Origin: Amblyomma americanum
Lineage: Eukaryota; Arthropoda; Arachnida; Ixodida; Ixodidae
NCBI RefSeq assembly: GCF_052857255.1
Contig: NW_027526501.1
Span: 372,001 to 436,000, forward strand
Length of the DNA: 64,000 nucleotides
Direction: 5' to 3'
The notes under the pieces were generated by a model. It had not been told where the DNA came from. It did no database searches and worked only from the letters and a program-made list of their open reading frames with translations. The position numbers were made by a program, and so were the translations under genes. How positions within the stretch are numbered: position 1 is the first letter of the stretch; the number at the start of each line of letters is the position of its first letter. This document shows positions 14,501 through 27,479 of this stretch, piece after piece.

Positions 14501-15090
14501 GACAAGCTGTTTTAGACCTAAAGGTGCTAGATCTAATCACATCGGCTTTGCAAGTGTCCATGTGATACGCGTCAAAACTTTTTCTATTAACTGCGCGAAA
14601 AGCATGCATTCGTGCCTAATAAAACGAAACAAAAACAAGCTGTTTTACACCAAAACGAGCTAGATATGAACACGTGGGTTTTACAAGTGACCATGCGATA
14701 CGCGTCTAAACATTTCTCATAACTGGGAAAAGCATGTATTCGTGCTTAATACAACGAAACAAGCTGTTTTACACCGAAAAGAGCTAAATCTGAACACATC
14801 GGTATAAGTGTCCCTGTGGTACGCGTCAAAACTTTTTCTCTTAAAACTGCGCGCAAAGCTTGTATTCGTGCTTAATACAACAAAACAAGCTGTTTTAGAC
14901 AAAAATGAGCTAGATATGAACACCGGTTTTACAAGTGTCCGTGTGATACGCGTCAAAACTTTTTCTCTCATAACTGCGCGAAAAGCAAGTATTTTTGCTT
15001 AAAACAACGAAACAAGCTGTTTTAGACAGAAACGAGCTAAATCTGAACACATCGGTTTTACAAGTGTCCATGTGATACGCGTCAAAACTT
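8549..15090. repeat. Two copies of a ~3 kb satellite block at a 3.57 kb offset
   Basis: About 8550-11520 and 12121-15090 match monomer for monomer. Both start in an AAAATCATGTATTCG monomer, pass through ACAATG, CTCGAG-deletion (about 9353 and 12921) and GCACGAAAAGTATG monomers, and reach the GGG marker (11147 and 14718). Offsets measured at different landmarks are 3568-3571 bp, equal to 28 monomers. The copies diverge at their right ends (CTATTAACTG against CTCATAACTG). Small internal differences show that the duplication is not brand new. Confidence 0.75.
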
Positions 15091-18000
15091 TTTCTCATAA
15101 CTGCGCGAAAAGCATGTATTCGTGCTTAATAGAACGAAACAAGCTGTTTTAGACCGAAACGAGCTAAATCTGAACACATCGGTTTTACAAGTGTCCATGT
15201 GATACGCGTCAAAACTTTTTCTCATAACTGCGCGAAAAGCATGTATTCGTGCCTAATACAACGAAACAAGCTGTTTTACACCAAAACGAGCTAGATGTGA
15301 ACACATCGGACTTACAAGTGTCCATGTGATACGCGTCAAAACTTTTTCTCTCATAACTGCGCGAAAAGCATGTATTCGTGCTTAATACAACGAAACAAGC
15401 TGTTTTAGACCAAAACGAGATAGATATGAACACATCGGTTTTACAAGGGACCGTGTGATACGCGTCAAAACTATTTCTCTCATAACTGCGCGAAAAGCAT
15501 GTATTCGTGCTTAATACAACGAAACAAGCTGTTTTAGACCAAAAGGATCTAGATATGAACACATCGGTTTTACAAGTGTCCCTGTGATACGCGTCAAAAC
15601 GTTTTCTCTTATAACTGCGCGAAAAGCATGTATTCGTGCTTAGAACAACGACACAAGTTGTTTTAGACCGAAACGAGCTAGATCTAAACATATCGGTTTT
15701 GCAAGAGCCCGAGTGTTACGCGTCAATAAGTTTCTCTCATAAGTGCGCGAAAAGCATGTATTCGTGATTAAAACAAAGAAAAAGCTGTTTTAGACCGAAA
15801 CAGGCTAAATCTGAACATCGATTTACAAGTGTCAGTGTGATACGCATCAAAATGTTTTCTCATAACTGCGCGAAAAGCATGTATTCGTGCTTAATAGAAC
15901 GAAACAAGCAGTTTTAGACCGAAACGAGCTAAATCTGAACACATCGGTTTTACAAGTGTCCGTGTGATACGCGTCAATATTTTTTCTCTCATAACTGCGC
16001 GAAAAGCGTGTATTCGTACCTAAAACAACGAGACAAGCTGTTTTAGACCGAAAGGAGTTAAATCTGAACACATCGATTTTACAAGTGTCCATGTGATACG
16101 CGTCAAAACTTTTTCTAATAACTGCGCGAAAAGCATGTATTCGTGCTTAATAGAACAAAACAAGCTGTTTTAGTACGAAGTGAGCTAGATATGAGCAACG
16201 GTTTACAAGTGTCCGTGTGATACGCGTCAAAACTTTTTCTCTCATAATTGCGAAAACGTGCTTACGTGCGCTCATAACGTGCTCAATACAACGAAACAAG
16301 CTGTTTTACACCGAAAAGAGCTAAATCTGAACACATCGGTTATTTGTGTCTCTGTGATACGCCTCAAAACCGTTTTCTCTTAAAACTGCGCGCAAAGCAT
16401 GTATTCGTGCTTAATACAACGAAACAATCTGTTTTAGACCAAAACGAACTAGATCTGAACACATCGGTTTTACAAGTGTCCGTGTGATACGCGTCAAAAC
16501 TTTTTCTCTCATAACTGCGCGAAAAGCGTGTATTCGTACCTAAAACAACGAGACAAGCTGTTTTAGACCGAAAGGTGCTAGATCTAATCACATCGGCTTT
16601 GCAAGTGTCCGTGTGATACGCGTCAAAACTTTTTCTATTAACTGCGCGAAAAGCATGCATTCGTGCTTAATAAAACGAAACAAGAACAAGCTGTTTTACA
16701 CCAAAACGAGCTAGATATGAACACCTGGGTTTTACAAGTGACCATGCGATACGCGTCAAAACATTTCTCATAACTGGGAAAAGCATGTATTCTTTCTTAA
16801 TACAACGAAACAAGCTGTTTTACACCGAAAAGAGCTAAATCTGAACACATCGGTATACGTGTCCCTGTGGTACGCGTCAAAACTTTTTCTCTTAAAACTG
16901 CGCGCAAAGCTTGTATTCGTGCTTAATACAACAAAACAAGCTGTTTTAGACAAAAATGAGCTAGATATGAACACCGGTTTTACAAGTGTCCGTGTGATAC
17001 GCGTCAAAACTTTTTCTCTCATAACTGCGCGAAAAGCATGTATTTTTGCTTAAAACAACGAAACAAGCTGTTTTAGATCGAAACGAGCTAAATCTGAACA
17101 CATCGGTTTTACAAGTGTCCATGTGATACGCGTCAAAACTTTTTCTCATAACTGCGCGAAAAGCATGTATTCGTGCTTAACAGAACGAGACAAGCTGTTT
17201 TAGACCGAAACGAACTAGATCTGAACACATTGGTTTTACAAGTGTCCGTGTGATGCGCGTCAAAACTTTTTCTCTCATAACTGCGCGAAAAGCGTGTATT
17301 CGTACCTAAAACAACGAGACAAGCTGTTTTAGACTGAAAGGAGCTAGATCTAATCACATCGGCTTTGCAAGTGTCCATGTGATACGCGTCAAAACTTTTT
17401 CTATTAACTGCGCGAAAAGCATGTATTCGTGCTTAATAAAACGAAACAAGCTGTTTTAGACCAAAACGAGGTAGATATGAACACATCGGTTTGACAAGGG
17501 ACCGTGTGATACGCGTCAAAACTTTTTCTCTCATAACTGCGCGAAAAGCATGTATTCGTGCTTAATACAACGAAACAAGCTGTTTTAGACCAAAAGGATC
17601 TAGATATGAACACATCGGTTTTACAAATGTCCCTGTGATGCGCGTCAAAACTTTTTCTCTTATAACTGCGCGAAAAGCATGTATTTTTGCTTAAAACAAC
17701 GAAACAAGCTGTTTTAGACCGAAGCGAGGTAAATCTGAACACATCGGTTTTACAAGTGTCCGTGTGATACGCGTCAAAACTTTTCCTGTCATAACTGCGC
17801 GAAAAGCATGTATTCATGCTTAATACAAAGAGACAAGCTGTTTTAGACCGAAACGAGCTAGATCTAAACACATCGGTTTTGCGAGTTGAGTGATACGCGT
17901 CAAAACTTTTTCTCTCGTAGCTGCGCGAAAAGCATGTATTCATGAATAAAACAACGAAACAAGCTGTTTTAGACCGAAACGAGCTAAATCTGAACACATC

Positions 18001-21000
18001 GGTTTTACAAGTGTCCATGTGATACGCGTCACAACTTTTTCTCATAACTGCGCGAAAATCATGTATTCGTGCTTAATACAACGAAACAAGCTGTTTTACA
18101 CCGAAAAGAGCTAAATCTGAACATATCGGTTATATGCGTCCCTGTGATACGCGTCAAAACTTTTTCTCTTAAAACTGCTCGCAAAGCATGTATTCGTGCT
18201 TAATACAACAAAACAAGCTGTTTTAGACCAAAACGGGCTAAATCTGAACACATCTGTTTTACCAGTGTCCATGTGATACGCGTCAAAACTTTTTCTCATA
18301 ACTGCGCGAAAAGCATGTATTCGTGCTTAATAGAACGAAACAAGCTGTTTTAGACCGAAATGAGCTAAATCTGAACACATCGGTTTTACAAGTGTCTATG
18401 TGATACGCGTCAAAACTTTTTCTCATAACTGCGCGAAAAGCATGTATTCGTGCCTAATACAACGAAACAAGCTGTTTACACCAAAACGAGCTAGATATGA
18501 ACACATCGGATTTACAAGTGTCATGTGATACGCGTCAAAACTTTTTCTCTCATAACTGCGCGAAAAGCATGTAATCGTGCTTAATACAACGACTCAAGTT
18601 GTTTTAGACCGAAACGAGCTAGATCTAAACACATCGGTTTTGCAAGAGTCCGAGTGTTACGCGTCAAAACGTTTTCTCATAATTGCGCGAAAAGCATGTA
18701 TTCGTGCTTAATAGAACGAAACAAGCTGTTTTAGACCGAAACGAGCTAAATCTGAACACATCGGTTTTAAAAGTGTCCGTGTGATACGCGTCAATATTTT
18801 TTTCTCTCATAACTGCGCGAAAAGCATGTATTCGTGCCTAAAACAATGAAATAAGCTGTTTTAGACCGAAACGAGTTAAATCTGAACACATCGGTTTTAC
18901 AAGTGTCTATGTGATACGCGTCAAAACATTTTCTAATAACTACGCGAAAAGCATGTATTCGTGCTTATTACAACGAAACAAAAACAAGCTGTTTTACACC
19001 AAAACGAGCTAGAAATGAACACGTCGGTTTTACAAGTGACCGTGCGATACGCGTCAAAACTCATAACTGCGAAAACGTGCTTACGTGCTCTCATAACGTG
19101 CTTAATACAACGAAACAAGCTGTTTTACACCGAAAAGAGCTAAATCTGAACACAACGGTTATTTGCGTCTCTGTGATACGCGTCAAAACCTTTTTCTCTT
19201 AAAACTGCGCGCAAAGCATGTATTCGTGCTTAATACAACGAGACAAGCTGTTTTAGATCGAAACGAGCTAGATCTAAACAGATCGGTTTTACAAGTGTCC
19301 TTGTGATACGAGTCAAAACTTTTTCTCATAACTGCGCGAAAATCATGTATTCGTGCTTAATAGAACGAAACAAGCTGTTTTAGACCGAAACGAGCTAAAT
19401 CTGAACACATCTGTTTTACAAGTGTCCATGTGATACGCGTCAAAACTTTTTCTCATAACTGCGCGAAAAGCATGTATTCGTGCTTAATACAATGAAACAA
19501 GCTGTTTTACCAAAACGAGCTAGATAGGAACACATCGGATTTACAAGTGACCGTGTGATACGCGTCAAAACTTTTCCTCATAACTGCGCGAAAAGCATGT
19601 ATTCGTGCTTAATAAACGAAACAAGCTGTTTTAGACCGAAATGAGCTAAATCTGAACACATCGGTTTTACAAGTGTCTGTATGATACGCGTCAAAACTTT
19701 TTCTCATAACTGCGCGAAAAGCATGTATTCGTGCCTAATACAACGAAACAAGCTGTTTTACACCAAAACGAGCTAGATATGAACACATCGGATTTACAAG
19801 TGTCCAAGTGATACGCGTCAAAACTTTTTCTCTTAAAACTGCGCGCAAAGCATGTATTCGTGCTTAATACAACAAAACAAGCTGTTTTAGACCAAAACGG
19901 GCTAAATCTGAACACATCGGTTTTACAAGTGTCCATATGATACGCGTCAAAACTTTTTCTCATAACTGCGCGAAAAGCATGTATTCGTGCTTAATAGAAC
20001 GAAACAAGCTGTTTTAGACCGAAACGAGCTAAATCTGAACACATCTCTTTTACAAGTGTCCATGTGATACGCGTCAAAACTTTTTCTCATAACTGCGCGA
20101 AAAGCATGTATTCGTGCTTAATACAATGAAACAAGCTGTTTTACCAAAACGAGCTAGATATGAACACATCGGATTTACAAGTGACCGTGTGATACGCGTC
20201 AAAACTTTTTCTCATAACTGCGCGAAAAGCATGTATTCGTGCTTAATAGAACGAAACAAGCTGTTTTAGACCGAAATGAGCTAAATCTGAACACATCGGT
20301 TTTACAAGTGTCTGTGTGATACGCGTCAAAACTTTTTCTCATAACTGCGCGAAAAGCATGTATTCGTGCCTAATACAACGAAACAAGCTGTTTTACACCA
20401 AAACGAGCTAGATATGAACACATCGGATTTACAAGTGTCCAAGTGATACGCGTCAAAACTTTTTCTCTCGAGCGAAAAGCATGTATTCGTGCTTAATACA
20501 ACGAAACAAGCTGTTTTAGACCAAAACGAGCTAGATATGAACACATCGGTTTTACAAGTGACCGTGTGATACGCGTCAAAACTTTTTCTCTCAAAACTGC
20601 GCGAAAAGCATGTATTCGTGCTTAATACAACGAAACTAGCTGTTTTAGACCAAAAGGATCTAGATATGAACACATCGGTTTTACAAGTGTCCCTGTGATA
20701 CGCGTCAAAACTTTTTCTCTTATAACTGCGCGAAAAGCATGTATTCGTGCTTAATACAACAAAACAAGCTGTTTTAGACCGAAGTGAGCTAGATATGAAC
20801 ACCGGTTTTACAAGTGTCCGTGTGATACGCGTAAAAACCTTTCCTCTCATAACTGCGCGAAAAGCATGTATTCTTGCTTAATACAACGAAACAAGCTGTT
20901 TTAGACCGAAACGAGCTAAATCTGAACACATCGGATTTACAAGTGTCCCTGTGATACGCGTCAAAACTTTTTCTCTCATAACTGCGCGGAAAGAATGTAT

Positions 21001-22659
21001 TCGTGATTAAAACAAAGAAACAAGCTGTTTTAAACCGAAACGAGCTAAATCTGAACATCGGTTTACAAGCGTCCGTGTGATACGCGTCAATGTTTTTTCT
21101 CTCAAAACTGCACGAAAAGTATGTATTCGTGCTTAATACAACGAAACAAGCTCTTTTACACCAAAACAAGCTAGATATGAACACATCGGTTTTACAAGTG
21201 ACCGTCTGATACGCGTCAAAACTTTTCTCTCATAACTGCGCGAAAAGCATGCATTCGTGATTAAAACAACGAAAAAAAGCTGTTTTAGACCGAAACAAGC
21301 TGGATCTAAACGCATCGGTTTACAAGTGTCAGTGTGATACGCGTCAAAACGTTTTCTCATAACTGCGCGAAAAGCATGTATTCGTGTTTAAAACAACGAA
21401 ACAAGCTGTTTTAGACCGAAACGAGCTAAATCTGAACACATCGGTTTTACAAGTGTCCATGTGATACGCGTCAAAACTTTTTCTCTCATAACTGCGCGAA
21501 AAGCATGTATTGTGCGTAATACAACGAAACAAGCTGTTTTAGACCAAAACGAGCTAGATATGAACACATCGGTTTTACAAGTGACCGTGTGATACGCGTC
21601 AAAACTTTTTCTCTCATAACTGCGCGAAAAGCATGTATTCGTGCTTAATACAACGAAACAACCTGTTTTAGACCAAAAGGATCTAGATATGAACACATCG
21701 GTTTTACAAGTGTCCCTGTGATACGCGTCAAAACTTTTTCTCTTATAACTGCGCGAAAAGCATGTATTCGTGCTTAATACAACGAAACAATCTGTTTTAG
21801 ACCAAAACGAACTAGATCTGAACACATCGGTTTTACAAGTGACCGTGTGATACGCGTCAAAACTTTTTCTCTCATAACTGCGCGAAAAGCATGTTCGTGC
21901 TTAATACAACGAAACAAGCTGTTTTAGACCAAAAGGATCTAGATATGAACACATCGGTTTTACAAGTGTCCCTGTGATACGCGTCAAAACTTTTTCTCTT
22001 ATAACTGCGCGAAAACCATGTATTCGTGCTTAATACAACGAAACAATCTGTTTTAGACCAAACGAACTAGATCTGAACACATCGGTTTTACAAGTGTCCG
22101 TGTGATACGCGTCAAAACTTTTTCTCTCATAACTGCGCGAAAAGCGTGTATTCGTACCTAAAACAACGAGACAAGCTGTTTTAGACCTAAAGGTGCTAGA
22201 TCTAATCACATCGGCTTTGCAAGTGTCCATGTGATACGCGTCAAAACTTTTTCTATTAACTGCGCAAAAAGCATGCATTCGTGCTTAATAAAACGAAACA
22301 AAAACAAGCTGTTTTACACCAAAACGAGCTAGATATGAACACGTGGGTTTTACAAGTGACCATGCGATACGCGTCTAAACATTTCTCATAACTGGGAAAA
22401 GCATGTATTCGTGCTTAATACAACGAAACAAGCTGTTTTACACCGAAAAGAGCTAAATCTGAACACATCGGTTTTACAAATGTCCATGTGATACGCGTCA
22501 AAACTTTTTCTCTCATAACTGCGCGAAAAGCATGTATTCGTGCTTAATACAACGAAACAAGCTGTTTTAGACCAAAACGAGCTAAATATGAACACATCGG
22601 TTTTACAAGTGACCGTGTGATACGCGTCAAAACTTTTTCTCTCATAACTGCGCGAAAAG

Positions 22660-25600
22660 CATGTATTCTTGCTTAAAACGACGAAACAAGCTGTTTTAGA
22701 CCGAAGCGAGTTAAATATGAACACATCGGTTTTACAAGCGTCCGTGTGATACGCGTCAATGTTTTTTCTCTCAAAACTGCACGAAAAGTATGTATTCTTG
22801 CTTAATACAACGAAACAAGCTGTTTTACACCAAAACGAGCTAGATATGAACACATCGGTTTTACAAGTGACCGTCTGATACGCGTCAAAACTTTTCTCTC
22901 ATAACTGCGCGAAAAGCATGCATTCGTGATTAAAACAACGAAAAAAAGCTGTTTTAGACCGAAACAAGCTGGATCTAAACACATCGGTTTACAAGTGTCA
23001 GTGTGATACGCGTCAAAATGTTTTCTCATAACTGCGCGAAAAGCATGTATTCGTGTTTAAAACAACGAAACAAGCTGTTTTAGACCGAAACGAGCTAAAT
23101 CTGAACACATCGGTTTTACAAGTGTCCATGTGATACGCGTCAAAACTTTTTCTCTCATAACTGCGCGAAAAGCATGTATTGTGCGTAATACAACGAAACA
23201 AGCTGTTTTAGACCAAAACGAGCTAGATATGAACACATCGGTTTTACAAGTGACCGTGTGATACGCGTCAAAACTTTTTCTCTCATAACTGCGCGAAAAG
23301 CATCTATTCGTGCTTAATACAACGAAACAAGCTGTTTTAGACCAAAAGGATCTAGATATGAACACATCGGTTTTACAAGTGTCCCTGTGATACGCGTCAA
23401 AACTTTTTCTCTTATAACTGCGCGAAAAGCATGTATTCGTGCCTAATACAACAAAACAAGCTGTTTTAGACCGAAGTGAGCCAGATATGAGCAACGGTTT
23501 TACAAGTGTCCGTGTGATACGCGTCAAAACTTTTTCTCTCATAACTGCGCGAAAAGCATGTATTCTTGCTTAAAACGACGAAACAAGCTGTTTTAGACCG
23601 AAGCGAGTTAAATATGAACACATCGGTTTTACAAGCGTCCGTGTGATACGCGTCATGTTTTTTCTCTCAAAACTGCACGAAAAGTATGTATTCTTGCTTA
23701 ATACAACGAAACAAGCTGTTTTACACCAAAACGAGGTAGATATGAACACATCGGTTTCACAAGTGACCGTCTGATACGCGTCAAAACTTTTCTCTCATAA
23801 CTGCGCGAAAAGCATGCATTCGTGATTAAAACAACGAAAAAAAGCTGTTTTAGACCGAAACAAGCTGGATCTAAACACATCGGTTTACAAGTGTCAGTGT
23901 GATACGCGTCAAAATGTTTTCTCATAACTGCGCGAAAAGCATGTATTCGTGTTTAAAACAACGAAACAAGCTGTTTTAGACCGAAACGAGCTAAATCTGA
24001 ACACATCGGTTTTACAAGTGTCCATGTGATACGCGTCAAAACTTTTTCTCTCATAACTGCGCGAAAAGCATGTATTGTGCGTAATACAACGAAACAAGCT
24101 GTTTTAGACCAAAACGAGCTAGATATGAACACATCGGTTTTACAAGTGACCGTGTGATACGCGTCAAAACTTTTTCTCTCATAACTGCGCGAAAAGCATC
24201 TATTCGTGCTTAATACAACGAAACAAGCTGTTTTAGACCAAAAGGATCTAGATATGAACACATCGGTTTTACAAGTGTCCCTGTGATACGCGTCAAAACT
24301 TTTTCTCTTATAACTGCGCGAAAAGCATGTATTCGTGCTTAATACAACGAAACAATCTGTTTTAGACCAAAACGAACTAGATCTGAACACATCGGTTTTA
24401 CAAGTGTCCGTGTGATACGCGTCAAAACTTTTTCTCTCATAACTGCGCGAAAAGCGTGTATTCGTACCTAAAACAACGAGACAAGCTGTTTTAGACCTAA
24501 AGGTGCTAGATCTAATCACATCGGCTTTGCAAGTGTCCATGTGATACGCGTCAAAACTTTTTCTATTAACTGCGCGAAAAGCATGCATTCGTGCTTAATA
24601 AAACGAAACAAAAACAAGCTGTTTTACACCAAAACGAGCTAGATATGAACACGTGGGTTTTACAAGTGACCATGCGATACGCGTCTAAACATTTCTCATA
24701 ACTGGGAAAAGCATGTATTCGTGCTTAATACAACGAAACAAGCTGTTTTACACCGAAAAGAGCTAAATCTGAACACATCGGTTTTACAAGTATTTCCATG
24801 TGATACGCGTCAAAACTTTTTCTCTCATAACTGCGCGAAAAGCATGTATTCGTGCTTAATACAACGAAACAAGCTGTTTTAGACCAAAACGAGCTAGATA
24901 TGAACACATCGGTTTTACAAGTGACCGTGTGATACGCGTCAAAACTTTTTCTCTCATAACTGCGCGAAAAGCATGTATTCGTGCTTAATACAACGAAACA
25001 AGCTGTTTTAGACCAAAAGGATCTAGATATGAACACATCGGTTTTACAAGTGTCCCTGTGATACGCGTCAAAACTTTTTCTCTTATAACGGCGCGAAAAG
25101 CATGTATTCGTGCCTAATACAACAAAACAAGCTGTTTTAGACCGAAGTGAGCCAGATATGAGCAACGGTTTTACAAGTGTCCGTGTGATACGCGTCAAAA
25201 CTTTTTCTCTCATAACTGCGCGAAAAGCATGTATTCTTGCTTAAAACGACGAAACAAGCTGTTTTAGACCGAAGCGAGTTAAATCTGAACACATCGGTTT
25301 TACAAGCGTCCGTGTGATACGCGTCAATGTTTTTTCTCTCAAAACTGCCCGAAAAGTATGTATTCGTGCTTAATACAACGAAACAAGCTGTTTTACACCA
25401 AAACGAGCTAGATATGAACACATCGGTTTTACAAGTGACCGTCTGATACGCGTCAAAACTTTTCTCTCATAACTGCGCGAAAAGCATGCATTCGTGATTA
25501 AAACAACGAAAAAAAGCTGTTTTAGACCGAAACAAGCTGGATCTAAACGCATCGGTTTACAAGTGTCAGTGTGATACGCGTCAAAACGTTTTCTCATAAC

Positions 25601-26010
25601 TGCGCGAAAAGCATGTATTCGTGTTTAAAACAACGAAACAAGCTGTTTTAGACCGAAACGAGCTAAATCTGAACACATCGGTTTTACAAGTGTCCATGTG
25701 ATACGCGTCAAAACTTTTTCTCTCATAACTGCGCGAAAAGCATGTATTGTGCGTAATACAACGAAACAAGCTGTTTTAGACCAAAACGAGCTAGATATGA
25801 ACACATCGGTTTTACAAGTGACCGTGTGATACGCGTCAAAACTTTTTCTCTCATAACTGCGCGAAAAGCATGTATTCGTGCTTAATACAACGAAACAAGC
25901 TGTTTTAGACCAAAAGGATCTAGATATGAACACATCGGTTTTACAAGTGTCCCTGTGATACGCGTCAAAACTTTTTCTCTTATAACTGCGCGAAAAGCAT
26001 GTATTCGTGC
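22660..26010. repeat. Seven-monomer (896 bp) tandem duplication with a third copy nearby
   Basis: The run of variants beginning TATTCTTGCTTAAAACGACG, followed by GTATG, GCATGCATTCGTGATTAAAACAACGAAAAAAAG and GTATTGTGCGTAATAC monomers, appears at about 22664, 23561 and 25232. Copies one and two are 896-897 bp apart (seven monomers) and almost identical. The third lies 1671 bp further on (13 monomers). Near-identity over about 780 bp implies recent unequal exchange or gene conversion. Confidence 0.8.
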
Positions 26011-27479
26011 TTAATACAACGAAACAATCTGTTTTAGACCAAAACGAACTAGATCTGAACACATCGGTTTTACAAGTGTCCGTGTGATACGCGTGAAAAC
26101 TTTTTCTCTCATAACTGCGCGAAAAGCGTGTATTCGTACCTAAAACAACGAGACAAGCTGTTTTAGACCTAAAGGTGCTAGATCTAATCACATCGGCTTT
26201 GCAAGTGTCCATGTGATACGCGTCAAAACTTTTTCTATTAACTGCGCGAAAAGCATGCATTCGTGCCTAATAAAACGAAACAAAAACAAGCTGTTTTAAC
26301 CAAAACGAGCTAGATATGAACACGTGGGTTTTACAAGTGACCATGCGATACGCGTCTAAACATTTCTCATAAGTGGGAAAAGCATGTATTCGTGCTTAAT
26401 ACAACGAAACAAGCTGTTTTACACCGAAAAGAGCTAAATCTGAACACATCGGTATACGTGTCCCTGTGGTACGCGTCAAAACTTTTTCTCTTAAAACTGC
26501 GCGCAAAGCTTGTATTCGTGCTTAATACAACAAAACAAGCTGTTTTAGACAAAAATGAGCTAGATATGAACACCGGTTTTACAAGTGTCCGTGTGATACG
26601 CGTCAAAACTTTTTCTCTCATAACTGCGCGAAAAGCATGTATTTTTGCTTAAAACAACGAAACAAGCTGTTTTAGACAGAAACGAGCTAAATCTGAACAC
26701 ATCGGTTTTACAAGTGTCCATGTGATACGCGTCAAAACTTTTTCTCATAACTGCGCGAAAAGCATGTATTCGTGCTTAATAGAACGAAACAAGCTGTTTT
26801 AGACCGAAACGAGCTAAATCTGAACACATCGGTTTTACAAGTGTCCATGTGATACGCGTCAAAACTTTTTCTCATAACTGCGCGAAAAGCATGTATTCGT
26901 GCCTAATACAACGAAACAAGCTGTTTTACACCAAAACGAGCTAGATATGAACACATCGGACTTACAAGTGTCCATGTGATACGCGTCAAAACTTTTTCTT
27001 TCATAACTGCGCGAAAAGCATGTATTCGTGCTTAGAACAACGACACAAGTTGTTTTAGACCGAAACGAGCTAGATCTAAACACATCGGTTTTGCAAGAGT
27101 CCGAGTGTTACGCGTCAATAAGTTTCTCTCATAAGTGCGCGAAAAGCATGTATTCGTGATTAAAACAAAGAAAAAGCTGTTTTAGACCGAAACAGGCTAA
27201 ATCTGAACATCGATTTACAAGTGTCAGTGTGATACGCATCAAAACGTTTTCTCATAACTGCGCGAAAAGCATGTATTCGTGCTTAATAGAACGAAACAAG
27301 CAGTTTTAGACCGAAACGAGCTAAATCTGAACACATCGGTTTTACAAGTGTCCGTGTGATACGCGTCAATATTTTTCTCTCATAACTGCGCAAAAAGCGT
27401 GTATTCGTACCTAAAACAACGAGACAAGCTGTTTTAGACCGAAAGGAGTTAAATCTGAACACATCGATTTTACAAGTGT

